Below, one piece after another: positions 22,443-34,215 of a stretch of 64,000 nucleotides of DNA. Position 1 is the first letter of the stretch. Each line of letters opens with the position of its first letter. The position numbers and the translations under genes were made by a program. Origin of the DNA: Purpureocillium takamizusanense (taxonomy: Eukaryota > Ascomycota > Sordariomycetes > Hypocreales > Ophiocordycipitaceae); assembly GCF_022605165.1 (NCBI RefSeq), contig NC_063071.1, positions 2,852,001-2,916,000 of the forward strand. The letters run 5' to 3'. Below the pieces are notes generated by a model. That model searched no databases, was not told the origin of the DNA, and saw nothing but the letters and a program-made list of their open reading frames with translations.

Positions 22443-25400
22443 ATGGACCGCTCCGAGCCGCGCCCGAGCCGGCCTTCCGCGAATCTCCAAGCCCAACCGC
22501 CCGATGCCGCGCCCGCCATCTGCCGGATATGTCGAGGCGAGGGCACCGCCGCCGAACCTCTCTTCTACCCCTGCAAATGCAGCGGGAGCATCAAGTTCGT
22601 CCATCAGGACTGCTTGATGGAGTGGCTGTCGCATTCCCAGAAGAAATACTGCGAGCTGTGTAAAACGTCGTTCCGCTTCACCAAGCTCTACGCGCCCGAC
22701 ATGCCAAAGTCGCTCCCCGTCCACGTGTTTCTCGAGCACATGGCCCGATATTTGCTGCGGAACGTGCTTGTCTGGCTGCGCGCCTTCCTCTCCATCAGCG
22801 TCTGGGTCTGCTGGCTGCCCTGGTTCATGCGCGCTGTCTGGTCCTTCATGTTCTGGATCAGCGACGAGGGCCTCGGCGGCGCCTCGCTTCTCTCGAGGGC
22901 CAACACCGCTGTCGACACCTCTTCGTGGCTGTCTGCTGCCATGGCCGATATTGGAACCACGCCCGTCACCCCGCTTCTGCCACAAACGACCACATCCGCC
23001 GCCGAGGCCGCCGTCATCCTTCAGGGGCTGGGCAGCGAGGACATGTCCGAGTACCTCGTCCGCCTCCTCCTCGGCTCCTGGGGCATGCCCGTCAAGTTCG
23101 GTCGGTCGGCCGCCGACGTGGCCGTGGCCGCAAACAGCTCTGCCTCCGCATCAAACAACGTCACCGCGGCGTCCTCCTCGTCTCTGCTCGGCGATGTCGG
23201 CTTTCTAAAGCAACTCACGCCCAGCCCGATCCTCAATCGAACCATCGTCAGTGTTCTCGAGGGGCAGATCATCACCATCCTCGTCATCGTCTGTTTCATC
23301 CTCGTCATCCTCGTCAGGGACTACGTTGTCCAACAGCAGCCCGAGATCAACATGCGCGCCGCTTTCGACGACCCAGAAGGCGACGACTTGGGGGATCAGC
23401 CCGTCGAGCAAGAAATAGGGGTGCGTGTGCTTAGAGAAGCGGGTGAGTCTGACTCCGAGGGGGAAGCACCCGAGGACGCCGAGGCCCGTCGGGAAACAGG
23501 AATTGGCCAGGAGCCCGAGGCGGGGCCCGCTCGGGCAGCGACAGAGACTGGAATCCCAGTCGTCGAGGAAGATTTGGGCAGGTCCTCTCAAGAGGCAAGT
23601 CTCTTGTCTGACGATGCCCGTGACCAGCTCGCCCATCGCTCAGCATCGTCCGATGACGATTCCGATGATCCCTCTAGCGTTATCGAGTACCTCCGCATCT
23701 ACCGTCGGGCAAGCGGTGACTCGGAGCGAATTCTGCAGATCGTCGAAGAGGAAGGCCTAGAAGAAAAGCTCAGCTACTGGGTCGATGTCACCCGTCGCTC
23801 CATTACGAAGCGCGAGGATGTCGCTCGTGAGTTTGCCATTGCCTTGGATCCAGACACCGGGTACCGAACTAGATTAGGAGATGCTGGTCCCTCGGACCCT
23901 GACAATGGCCCAAACCCTTTCGAGGCCGATCAGGCCAGAGACGAGACAAAAGGCAAGGAACGGGCATGGGAACCTGTTTCTCCTGGCTCTACCCCGGGGC
24001 CACAACTTGGGTCATCGTCGAGGCCTCGGTCGATATCGGATGGTCCTCAGCCTCACTCCACCGTCAACCCCTTGGGGAGCAACAACTGGTCGTTCGCAGG
24101 ATTGTCATCCGGCGATGTCGCCGACAACCACGAGCCGCAATTACCGACTCCGCCCGCCGAAAGCTCGGCACCTTTGCTGGAAAACGGCACGGTCTCCGAG
24201 CCTTCTAATGACGACTTGGTTGCGGTCGAACACGATACATATCCCCTTCACGAGTCCTCGGACGAAGAGGACGGGCGTGAGCAGCACTGGGAGCCAGCAC
24301 ATCCACCGGATGAAGCACCCGCTCAGCCTGAGAGGCAACGTGCCGGGCTAGGAGACAGGGTCGCAAACTTCATGTGGGGAAACCTTGATGACCAGCACGA
24401 TGCCCCAGAGGCAGACGACCACGCTGACGAAGACGGCTGGGTCGACGTTCCCGTGGACGAGGAACAGGACGACAATGTTGACGCGGATGGCAATGCCGTC
24501 GACGTCGATGGTGCTGCTCCTGGACTGGGCCTGGACCCCGAGGCCATCGAAGACATGGAAGACTTCGAGGGCGTCATGGAACTCATCGGCATGCGGGGAC
24601 CCATCGCCGGCCTGTTCCAGAACGCCATCTTTTGCGCCGTCCTCGTTTCCGTCACCATATTTGCCTGCATATTCATCCCTTACAACATCGGGCGGCTAAC
24701 CGTGTGGATCGTGGCGAATCCCATGCAGTTGCTGCGCATGCTCCTCGAGTTCTCCAAGGTGGTACAGGACGCCGGCGTCATGGTTGGTGGCCTGGGCTCG
24801 TGGTGCGCGCTCAACTTCGTCGACATGTTTACCGGCATCGTCGGCGGCGCCGTCGGAGCAAAGGTGGTGAGCGCTCGAAAAGCCTCTTGGGGAGTCTGGA
24901 CCGCCGCAGGCAAGAGAGTCATGGAATATGCTTTGCTGGAGTTTCCCATGTCCGCTACGGAAATGCAAAACTTCTCGGCCATTAGCCACGAGGCTCTCAA
25001 CTCTGTCAAGGCCAGCATCGTTGCCGCCTTTGGCAGCGTCGACGCCGTCACTGCGGCGCGTGCGAGTCTGGCTGACGGCACCTTTATGGCCGCGGCGGCC
25101 GCTGCCGTGAGCTCGGCAGCGGCAAGCGCCAAAGCCGTCGCCGCGATGCTCGTCGACCCCGGCTCGTGGGTCATCGACTTGAGCGCAAGCGAGGCGCGAT
25201 CTCCTGTCGACCCTGCGCTGGCGCACTGGACTGGCCTGGACCGCTTCTGGGCTATTCTGACAGGATACGTCGCCATCTTTGCCATCGGGGCCATGTACCT
25301 CAAGAGAGGCACGCCGTTCTCCCGAGGCAACATGCTGCAGGCCTGGGAAGCCGGCGTGATTGATACGCTGCACCAGGCCAGTGGCATCATGAAGGTCATT

Positions 25401-27405
25401 CTCATCATCAGCATCGAGATGCTCGTGTTTCCGCTCTACTGCGGGCTCTTGCTCGACATTGCCTTGCTGCCGCTCTTCGAAGACACGACGGTCCGGTCGC
25501 GGATCCTTTTCACTTCCAACTACCCCCTTACGTCCGTCTTTGTGCACTGGTTCGTCGGCACCGGTTACATGTTTCACTTTGCACTATTCGTGTCCATGTG
25601 CCGCAAGATAATGCGACCAGGCGTGCTGTGTAAGCCACCACCCCGACCCTGGCCAAGCAGCTGGCACCTACTAACTGCATACAGACTTCATCAGAGACCC
25701 AGACGACCCAGAGTTCCACCCGGTGCGTGACGTACTCGAGCGCAACCTTGCAACGCAGCTTCGAAAGATTCTATTCTCGGCCTTCGTGTACGGCGCGCTC
25801 GTCATTGTGTGCCTTGGCGGAGTAGTATGGGGGCTGTCATATTCGGCACCCGGCGTCCTTCCCATCCATTACTCGTCCAACGAGCCCGTTCTCGAGTTCC
25901 CCGTCGACCTGCTATTTTACAACTTCCTCATGCCCCTGGCAGTCAAGGTATTCAAGCCGGGCGATGGCCTCCACATCATGTACACGTGGTGGTTCCGCAA
26001 GTGTGCCCGTGGCCTGCGCCTGACCTACTTCCTCTTTGGCGAGCGGCGAATCGACGAAGAGGGCGACTTGAAACTGCCGGCTGATTTCCCAGATGCCCAC
26101 TCTCGGTACAGGACGCTGCTACTCGAACTTGACGAACACAACCGCGTCATTCCCAAAACATGGCGCGATACCTTTGAGGGTGGCCGTGCGAGGCCAAACA
26201 CCGCCATATCGAGCCGTGAAGAGCGCATCATGCGGCGCAGAAAGCTCCACCTCGTCACATCAGGCCAGCTTGTCAAGAGCGGTCGTTTTGTCCGAGCGCC
26301 GGCATCAGATAGAGTGAAGATTCCCAAGGGCAAAAAGGTGTTCTTGACGGTATCGGAAACCGGGCGCCGCCGCGACGGGAACCCGGACGACGACATCTAC
26401 TCATCCAACCAATACCAGATGGTGTACATTCCTCCCAGCTTCCGCACGCGCGTCTTCCTCTTCATCCTATTCATCTGGCTCTTCGCAGCAGTCACGGGCG
26501 TGGGCTTCACGGTTCTCCCACTCATGTTTGGGCGAGCAATGTTCAAGACGCTCATCCCAGAGGGCATCCGCACGAACGACGTCTACGCCTTCAGCATCGG
26601 CATCTACGTGCTTGGCAACGCGGCGTACGGTATTTTCCGTGCGCGCACCGTCGCCGCCAAGGTCCGCAACTGGGCTCACGACGCTTGGGCTGAGCTGGTG
26701 GGACACGACGCCGCGAAACGCATCTTTTCGGGCGTCGTGCGCGCCGCGAAGCTTTGCTACGCCCACGTCTTCCTCTTGATTGTGTTTCCCCTTCTCTTCT
26801 CGACACTCATGGAGCTGTATGTGTCCATCCCGCTGCACACGTACATGAAGTCTGGAGCGGGCTCGGCGGGCAAAGCGGAAGTGGGTGCGGGCGCGGGTGC
26901 CGACCGCCATACGGTCCGCATCATTCAAGCATGGACACTGGGGGTCTTGTACCTGAATCTCGGGACGAGGATGCTCGCCTCTGTCTTCCCGGCCAGCCGC
27001 GCGGCCACGGCTGTGCGGAGCGTTTTGCGCCGGGGATGGCTTCGACCCGACATTGCAGTTTTGACCAGGGCATTCGTGGTTCCGGGCATAGCCATCGCCT
27101 TGGCTGCCATACTCGGACCGCCGATGATGGCGAGCCTCCTCATCAAGGCAAACGTCTTGAGCGGCGAGACAGGTGTAGACAGGTCAGGCGCGGCGCTGGT
27201 GTATCGATACTCGTACCCTGCCGCGGCGTTGGCTGCCCTGGCGGTCAGGCACGCGGTGGGTATGGCGGGCGTGTTCAAGGGGTGGAAGGTTGGCATCCGC
27301 GACGAGGCGTACCTAATTGGCGAGCGGCTACACAACTTTGGCGCCGCGACGGCGGGGGCTCGAAGAGGCAAGAGAGCGTGGGCGAGCGGGCGCCCGCGAC
27401 TATGA
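22443..27405 (+). CDS. SSM4: ER membrane RING-CH E3 ubiquitin ligase Doa10/Ssm4 (MARCH6/TEB4 type)
   Basis: A 1635-aa polytopic ER / inner-nuclear-membrane ubiquitin ligase for ER-associated degradation. Residues 27-73 form the RING-CH (C4HC3) domain with Cys27, Cys30, Cys44, Cys46, His54, Cys57, Cys70 and Cys73. Two membrane segments follow, then a long acidic cytosolic loop (about residues 310-690), then multiple membrane segments. The TEB4-Doa10 (TD) domain begins near PLYCGLLLDIALLPLFED and continues through the single intron. Exon 1 is 22443-25629 and exon 2 is 25685-27405. The 55-bp intron has GTAAGC, a CTACTAAC branch site and CAG, and splices GVL to YFIRDPDDPEF in frame. Family knowledge: Doa10 works with Ubc6, Ubc7 and Cue1 on degrons such as amphipathic helices, and yeast Doa10 controls squalene monooxygenase. 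The protein is somewhat longer than the yeast one (1319 aa), as usual in filamentous fungi. Confidence 0.96.
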
Positions 27406-29242
27406 GGCGGGCCTGTATAAATCATGTGTAATGATTGCGTGTATGATACCACCTGGCTGTTGCGGCCGCAGCAGCCGCCCGCCATTTCCGGGTCAGCCAT
27501 TTGGAGCTTGCCCGGGACGGAGTAGACTGATACCAGACATAGCCGTACATTCAGCTTTTGACAGCGCTCAGTTCGTCGTAGATGTGAGGTGACAACGTGA
27601 ATGCCAGCCTGGCAATGGCATGGGGGAAGTAGTGAGAGAACTCGGCTACCCTGCACCCGTCGCCATGCCAGCCAGGGCCGCTACAGCTTTACGAGAGCCA
27701 AATCTATGAAGAATTATACCTTGCTTGCAATCAAGGGGACTGCCTCGGAGATTTAAAACCTGCAGTCGGGCTATCATGCCTAAGTGTGCACTGCTTCGAG
27801 AGCGTGCGTCCATCCAGTCCTCCGCGGGAAGGATATTTTGGCCATCCGCTCTACGTTGGCACCCTACCTAATCTGGGCTATAAATAGGTACGGCGTCGCA
27901 CCAGACCAAGCATCGCCCGCAATCCTCTTCATTATAGTGATTCAGCGAGAGATGGTGTATACTAGCGTGAGTGAGTGTCGATAAGTCATAGCACGCTTAG
28001 GCAGGTAGGATACAGATAGGCCACGGCTCGCACTCGTCGAGCTGGATGGATGCGGTGAGTGCAAAGCACGTGGGTGCATACCAGGGCTTGACAAGGTACG
28101 TACACAGTTCCGTCCAGTCTCCAGATGTCGAGGTCTCCGCTTTCGCCTGGTTGCCCATGACGCCAGGAGCTAGTCCCGAAGCGGGCAAGGTGGGCTACGC
28201 TGGTGCCGGCCCTGCAGCAGAGGGATGGGATCCCCCCGGTGCGGAGGCACACCGCGCGTCCACCGCCGCGGCCCCTGAATGAGGTGCCCTGGGCCCTGAG
28301 CGGACGCGCTGGAGTGCCGAGGGGTGCAGGCCATTCACTGGTACGGTGCCTACTGCACAGCACACCTACCTGTGGAGCTGGCTTGGGTTCTGGGAGCGGC
28401 ACGGGTCCCCCGTCCTCGTCGCGCATAAACAGACCAGTCACGAGCCAAAACATGCAACGCCCGCTGCGTGTATACAGTATACGTACTGCAACCGCCGCCG
28501 CCCATCGCCAACCCCGGGCTCTCGCAGCCACCGACAACGACGACAATCCCGACGACGACGACAACGACCACCACCCTCGCCCGCCCCGCGAACCACCACC
28601 GAGGTAAGTGCCCTGGCTGCCTCATCGGCTGGCAGACCAGCGCGCGCAGCGACACCTCCGCTCACCGACGACGACGTCTCCTTGTTTGTCTCTCCTTTGC
28701 ACCGGCAAGGAGGGGCTTCTTTCTGTTGGGCGGCGCCCAAGCCAAGGGGCGGAAACACGACCACCGGGCTCCCCCCTTAGACACTGCGTCCTTGTGAGTG
28801 AACACGGTTGTTGCAGCAGCAGCAGCAGCACGACGAGCGCCACCCAAGCTGATGCGATGCCGTGTCGTGCGTGCATCTCGTTAGGTGCCGTCTCTTCCTC
28901 AGCATTCTCGCGACAGACTCGCCTGGCCTGTCTGTGCGCCTTCGCTCCCCGACATCTCCAGCTTTACCGATTGCTGTCTGCTCAAGTCACGACGCAGCAG
29001 CGCCCACGCTCATTTGCACCATTGCGACGCCTGCTTTCCCTTTGTCCGACAACGACGCCGTTCCAGCCATCCGTTCGTTCTAGTTCGACGGTTCGACGGG
29101 ACCCCCCCTTGGCACCTCGTTCACGACGAATGTCTGCGTAAACCCGAGTCCGCTTTGAGCCCGGGGTGCCGACTACCGCACCGACGGGACACGCAGGACC
29201 ATCTCACCAAGCCAGATAGTACACAGAATCATAGACACGGCA
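27406..29242. other. Intergenic region and presumed 5' leader of nudE
   Basis: The first part is the 3' flank of doa10. The second part (after about 28.6 kb) is pyrimidine-rich, as expected for a fungal promoter and leader. A GTAAGT at 28605-28610 could be the donor of a 5'-UTR intron, but I could not fix an acceptor. A tiny upstream ORF (29130-29141) precedes the nudE start. A 192-codon minus-strand ORF (27986-28564) has no recognisable domain. Confidence 0.5.
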
Positions 29243-31073
29243 ATGGCCGAGCCTCCCTCGTCGCCTCCCAGCGAGGCTACCGGCTCTGAGGATGCCCTGT
29301 CCTGGTACAAGGCCCAGTACGAGCTGCTCGAGTCGGAGCTGGCCGAGTTTCGCGAGTCGAGCCGCGAGCTCGAGCAAGAGCTGGAAAAGGACATTGAGCG
29401 CGCCGAGAAGCAGGAGCGGGTTCTCCAGGAGAGGGCCGAGACTCTGGGCTTCGAGGTGGAGGAGTGGAAGGTCAGTTGGCGACGTCGTGGGACGACGCGC
29501 GCGCGAGGCAGCCGATGCTGACAACCAGCAGCGGAAATACAAAGAGTCCAAGACCGAGGCCAGCGCGGCGCAAAACGCGCTCGAGAAGGAGATTACGACG
29601 CTCCGCGACTCGAACCGCTCCCTGCAGCTGAGGCTGCGCGACATCGAGGTGGCCAACGACGACTTTGAGCGCCAGGCGCGCAACACGACCTCGTCGCTCG
29701 AGGACATGGAGAGCAAGTACAATCAGGCCATTGAGCGCGCCGTCATGATGGAAGAGGAGATCAAGATGGGCGAGCAGGAGCGCGAGAACCTCCGCATCGA
29801 GTCCCAGCGCCTACGCGAGGAGCTGGCGGACCTCAAGATCGAGGCCGAGCTGATGCAAGACAAGATCAAGAAGCACGAGTCGCGCCACCTCTCGACCATC
29901 TCGACGGACCTCTCCGTGCTAGGCTCCCCGACCTTTGACAAGAACTCGCCAGGCTCCACGGCCAGCTCGCCGCTCATCACCACGCCGCCCGACACCAAGC
30001 CGCCGTCGACCGACGGCACCGCCTCCGAGGTGCACGACCCGCCATCGCCGCCCATGTCGGACGCCTCGGCCTCGATGCGCAAGTCGACGGCTAGGGCCGC
30101 CGGCGTGTACGGCACGCTGCCGCGCAAGTCGCGGCTGCCGTCGCTCGACAGCCACGCGACGCCCAAGCCGCGCACGCAGCCCAGCATCGGCACGCTCAGC
30201 CGCGCCGCCGCCGGCCCTCGCATGTCGGGCGGCGCGTCCCTGCGAACGCCGGCGAACCGGTCGACTAGGACCCGGCCGACGGCGCACAAGCTGCCCGCGT
30301 CCAACTCCCTGACGCACATCCGCTCGCTGACGGCCCAGATGCAGCGGCTCGAAGCGAGGGTGCAGTCTGCCCGCTCCAAACTTCCCGCCCCGACCGCCAC
30401 GCCTCCGAGGGCCTCTCCCAGGTCAGTGAGCAACGCGTCCAACGTGCCGGCCTCGGTCACGATCCGCTCCCGCAAGCGCACGACCGGATCCGCCGCGTCG
30501 TCGCTGGCCGAAGACGACACGACCCCGACGGGATACAACCCGCGCGCGTCGACGACCAAGAGCCACGTCCCGCGGCTTAGCACGTCGGGGGTCAACAGGC
30601 TCTCGTTCGGGCCGCTGCCGAACCGCGGCGGGCCCGAGTCGGACATGAGCAGGCCGAGCTCGCGGGCTAGCATCTCGTCGTACGCCAGGCCGGCTTCCCG
30701 GAACGACATGATTGCGCCGCCGCGGCCCATGTCGAGGACGTCGATGACGGGTGCCAGGACGCCGCTCGGGCGCCCGCGGTCGTCGCTGTCGATGAGCGGG
30801 GCGGTGCACGGCCACGGCTACTCGGCGAGCGTCGGGCGCGCCGCCCTGGATGAGCAGGGGGGCGACGAGCGGACGCCGAGCCGCAGGGGCACGTACTCGA
30901 AGCTGGACCTGGAGATGATGGGTGCCAGTGGTATTCCCGCCCCGGGCAGCGGCATCCCGGCGCCGGGCACCAGGCGACAGAGCGCAGGTAGGCGAACCAG
31001 CGTGGGGGTCTCCGGCGGACGACCCAGCACGTCCGGAGGGAAGAAACTGGCCGACCTGGGCGAGACGTACTAA
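29243..31073 (+). CDS. nudE: Nuclear distribution protein NudE (RO11 homologue)
   Basis: A dynein regulator that binds Lis1 (NudF) and dynein and is needed for nuclear migration along hyphae. Predicted 589 aa. Exon 1 (29243-29470) starts MAEPPSSPPSEATGSEDALS and enters a long coiled coil (WYKAQYELLESELAEFRESS) that runs to about residue 190 through RKYKESKTEASAAQNALEKE and LRLRDIEVANDDFERQARN. The 61-bp intron has a GTCAGT donor and a CTGAC branch site, and exon 2 most likely starts at 29532. A CAGCAG tandem acceptor allows one extra Gln if 29529 is used. The C-terminal 390 residues are Ser/Pro/Arg-rich and probably disordered, with segments SRPSSRASIS and RPMSRTSMTGARTPLGRPRS that are typical of filamentous-fungal NudE proteins. 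Confidence 0.95.
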
Positions 31074-32388
31074 CCGCCCGTTTCGATTCCACCTCAGCTA
31101 CGAACCGGGCTTTCCACCTACCGACGAGATTCTGGGGGCAGCGAGAGGCGGGCAAGCCATAGCCGTCCGCGCTGCCTTCCCCTGGACTCGACCCCGCTAG
31201 GTCTCTATCGAGAATGCGCTTTGAAAGGAAGGGTCTTGAGGGTAAAGGCGCCACCACCGCCACCGCCGCCGCCGCCGCACACGCCGTCGCATAGCCCTCG
31301 CACCTATACTACTATACTATACCCCCGAGCGGCAACCTACCTTGGAGTTGGGACTTGGCCTGATTTGTTTTATTTGTCCACGGGAGCACGAGAGAAACGG
31401 CGAAGGAGGAGTTAAGATATGCTCTTTCATGTCACGATGATTACGACGCGCAGCGCAAATACACACACCAACATTCCTACACGCTCACACCACGCTCACA
31501 CCGCGCTCACAACACGCAGACGCAGCACGCAGACACACCACGCACCCACATCATGCAGACACAGCACAACACCGCACGCACGCAGAATGGAAGCAAAGCA
31601 CACTGGGAGTTTTTTTTTTGTTGTTCTTCATGTTGGAGGTTTCCGGCACCGGGACTGGGACATGGGATGGGAACAGGGGAGGGGCCCTGGCCCTGCAGTT
31701 CTTCTCTTTTCTAATCTACTCTAGGGAGGTAGTCCCGGCTCTACTCTTCTCCTCTTCTCTCCTCTACTCTACGCCACCCTATCTGGTGGGGTTCTCCTTT
31801 TCTCTACTACACTCTACGCTATCCTGTCTGAGATTTGGGGCGAAGGGGCGCTTTCCTTGGCCTCAGTTGTGTGGTGGTGATACTTGATGCCCGTGTGTAA
31901 GGAAGGGCGTGAGCGAGATGAGGGGCCTAATGACGAAGAGAGGAAGAGAGTACTGGTTTCTCGAAGGAAAGAGGATGGATGTGAGACAGGCATGGTGGGA
32001 GAGAGAGAGAAACTGGAGGGGCCACGCGTGTGATACACATGTCGGCGCTACAGACGTCGGCTTTCCTTTTTTCTCTTCTTTCTTTTGTCGGAGTGAAAGG
32101 AAGGGTGGACAACGGTGGGGTGTGGTAGTAGTGGTACGTAGTAGAGGGAGGTAGAGACGCGGACGCACCTTTTCGAGAGAATGCGGAGGAAGGGGTGAAA
32201 TGAGTGAGTGAGTGAGTGGATTTGAATGAGAGAGAAATGCTTTGATGAGCGGGTGCCTTTTGAGATATCGGTGAGATATCGATGAGATGAGGGTTGTGCT
32301 TTGGGGATGTGATGTCGTGCTTGATGGTGTGTTGATAGTGTGTTGCTGCCGTGTTTTCGACATGATGCGTGTAAGCGTGCCGGATGCC

Positions 32389-32409
32389 CAGCAGCAGCAG
32401 CAGCAGCAG
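32389..32409. repeat. (CAG)7 trinucleotide repeat
   Basis: Seven uninterrupted CAG units in non-coding DNA. Confidence 0.95.
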
Positions 32410-33451
32410 CACATATGGACAGAAGGGACTTGCATGGCGGGTAGTGATACGGTGAGATGGTGTTATGGGCTAGGCTCGGTCCCGTCCATCTCGGAGAGGG
32501 GCCTATAGACGGGAGGGGGACGGGGGACGGATGTATGAACGCGGGGAGGCGGGGGCCACCGAGGTTCCGGAGGGCACGGAGGGTTGGTACCCGGCCGAGG
32601 GTGGAGGTTTTTACTGCGTATGAACGATAGAACTATATATATGCAAGCATGGTGTAGACAGTAGTAGAGCCGGTGCTATATGCCTTATGTTACGTATATG
32701 AAGTATATACGGCCTACTTAGGCAGGCCTTGCTCTCTAGTAGAAGAGTAGTAGTAATAAGCAAGCTTCCGATATACTCTTATAGCGGGTATGCATGTATA
32801 TCTACTTGCTGCACGCCCTGATATCGGCCATCCGGTTTGTTAGTGTTGTTTTGGCAGATGATAAGGCATAGGTAGGTAGGTTGCGTCGAGAAGGGGAAAG
32901 GGTCTGCGTCTGCGGGTTCGGCGCAGAACGGGGTGGGTGAGTTGGGGTGGAGACCCCGGGCTGCCGTCCGAAGATTCAAGGTTGGGGGGCGGAAGGGGGG
33001 GAGGGTCTCCGTTCCGCTGGGGGACGGAAGAACAGGTTTGACGGGGAGGCACGGGCTTGATGTTGGGAACGCCAGGGAGTGGAGGGGATTGGCGGCAGCT
33101 GCCGTGTTGGTGGGCGTCCAGTGCACTCGCACCCGACACCATCGTCACCCGCTGTCAGGGAGGGAGGCCCGGGGGGGCTTCCAGTGAGCCGGGGCGGCAC
33201 CCACTCCATGGAACCCAGGGCAGCTCACCTCACCCGGGATGCCCGGCCCTGGACGGGGGTGCATCCACTCTGCTGGCCCTCCATCCATCCACCCACCCAT
33301 CATCCCCTTGGTGCGTCGTCAAGCCCAAAATTTTCCTGGGTCAGCTAGCGGCCGCGCGCGCGCTCAACAATTGGGGGAGCGAGCCCGCCATCACAGACCT
33401 ACCTTGACGACGACTGCCGCTGGTAGCCTAGTCGAGCCGCGCGCACCGCAA

Positions 33452-33473
33452 CATCATCATCATCATCATCATC
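33452..33473. repeat. (ATC)n trinucleotide repeat
   Basis: About seven ATC units followed by degenerate ATC/ATT/GTC units to about 33506. Confidence 0.95.
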
Positions 33474-34186
33474 GACATCACCATTATCGTCATGATCGTC
33501 GTCGTTGCAGGAATAATACCTGGTTTTTTTCCGAGTGCTGTGAGCAGCGGTCAAGGTTGGGCTGCTGCTGCGCGGACCCCGACCCGACCCGACTCGACTT
33601 GACTCGTGGTGACCCGACCTGGGTGACGAAACAGGAAGTGATATATATCGCCCATGGGGGCTGACTGCAACCACGTCGCATTGCGGCGTGGGCGCGCGGG
33701 GTTTCAGGTCGCACGGGTGAAGTGGCACGGATAACAGGATGCCGTGAGATGGGAGACGAATACGGATGGATAAACGGACTGCCGCGATGGATGCAGCATC
33801 CAGCCTACAGCAACAAGATCCTGCTGCGGACAAGGCCCCGTTGGCATGAGCGTTGTTGGCGCGGGCGCTGGCGTTTTGTGACGGGAGATGAGGTGCCGGG
33901 TGTGGTGTTGGGGACGGCGCTGGATGGTGGCGGCATTTCATCCATCGGTCCCAATGGCAGCGCATGAGTGCTGCCAATTGATATGCCATGGTGATAGTAT
34001 GGGAGCACGAGGCAGCATTGCAGCAGTCCAATCCACAGATCTGTGGCCGCATCCCACCCGCCTGCCCGGGGACGTCGCGACATGCGGTTGCGTTGCGCCT
34101 CCGCTGTCAACCTGACCTGCTGGCCGGGACAAGTGCCGAAAAAGGTTGAGCGAGTAACTGCCTGTTAGTTAGCGCACCTCCAATTC

Positions 34187-34215
34187 TGGTGGTGGTGGTG
34201 GTGGTGGTGGTGGTG
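34187..34215. repeat. (TGG)n trinucleotide repeat
   Basis: About nine or ten uninterrupted TGG units in non-coding DNA. Confidence 0.95.

Noticed and set aside
27986..28564. 192-codon minus-strand ORF, with a possible GTAGGT donor after PEPKPAPQ
   Set aside because: I considered a small spliced gene ending in a Cys-rich peptide, but found no acceptor that gave a coherent product, and no homology was recognised.
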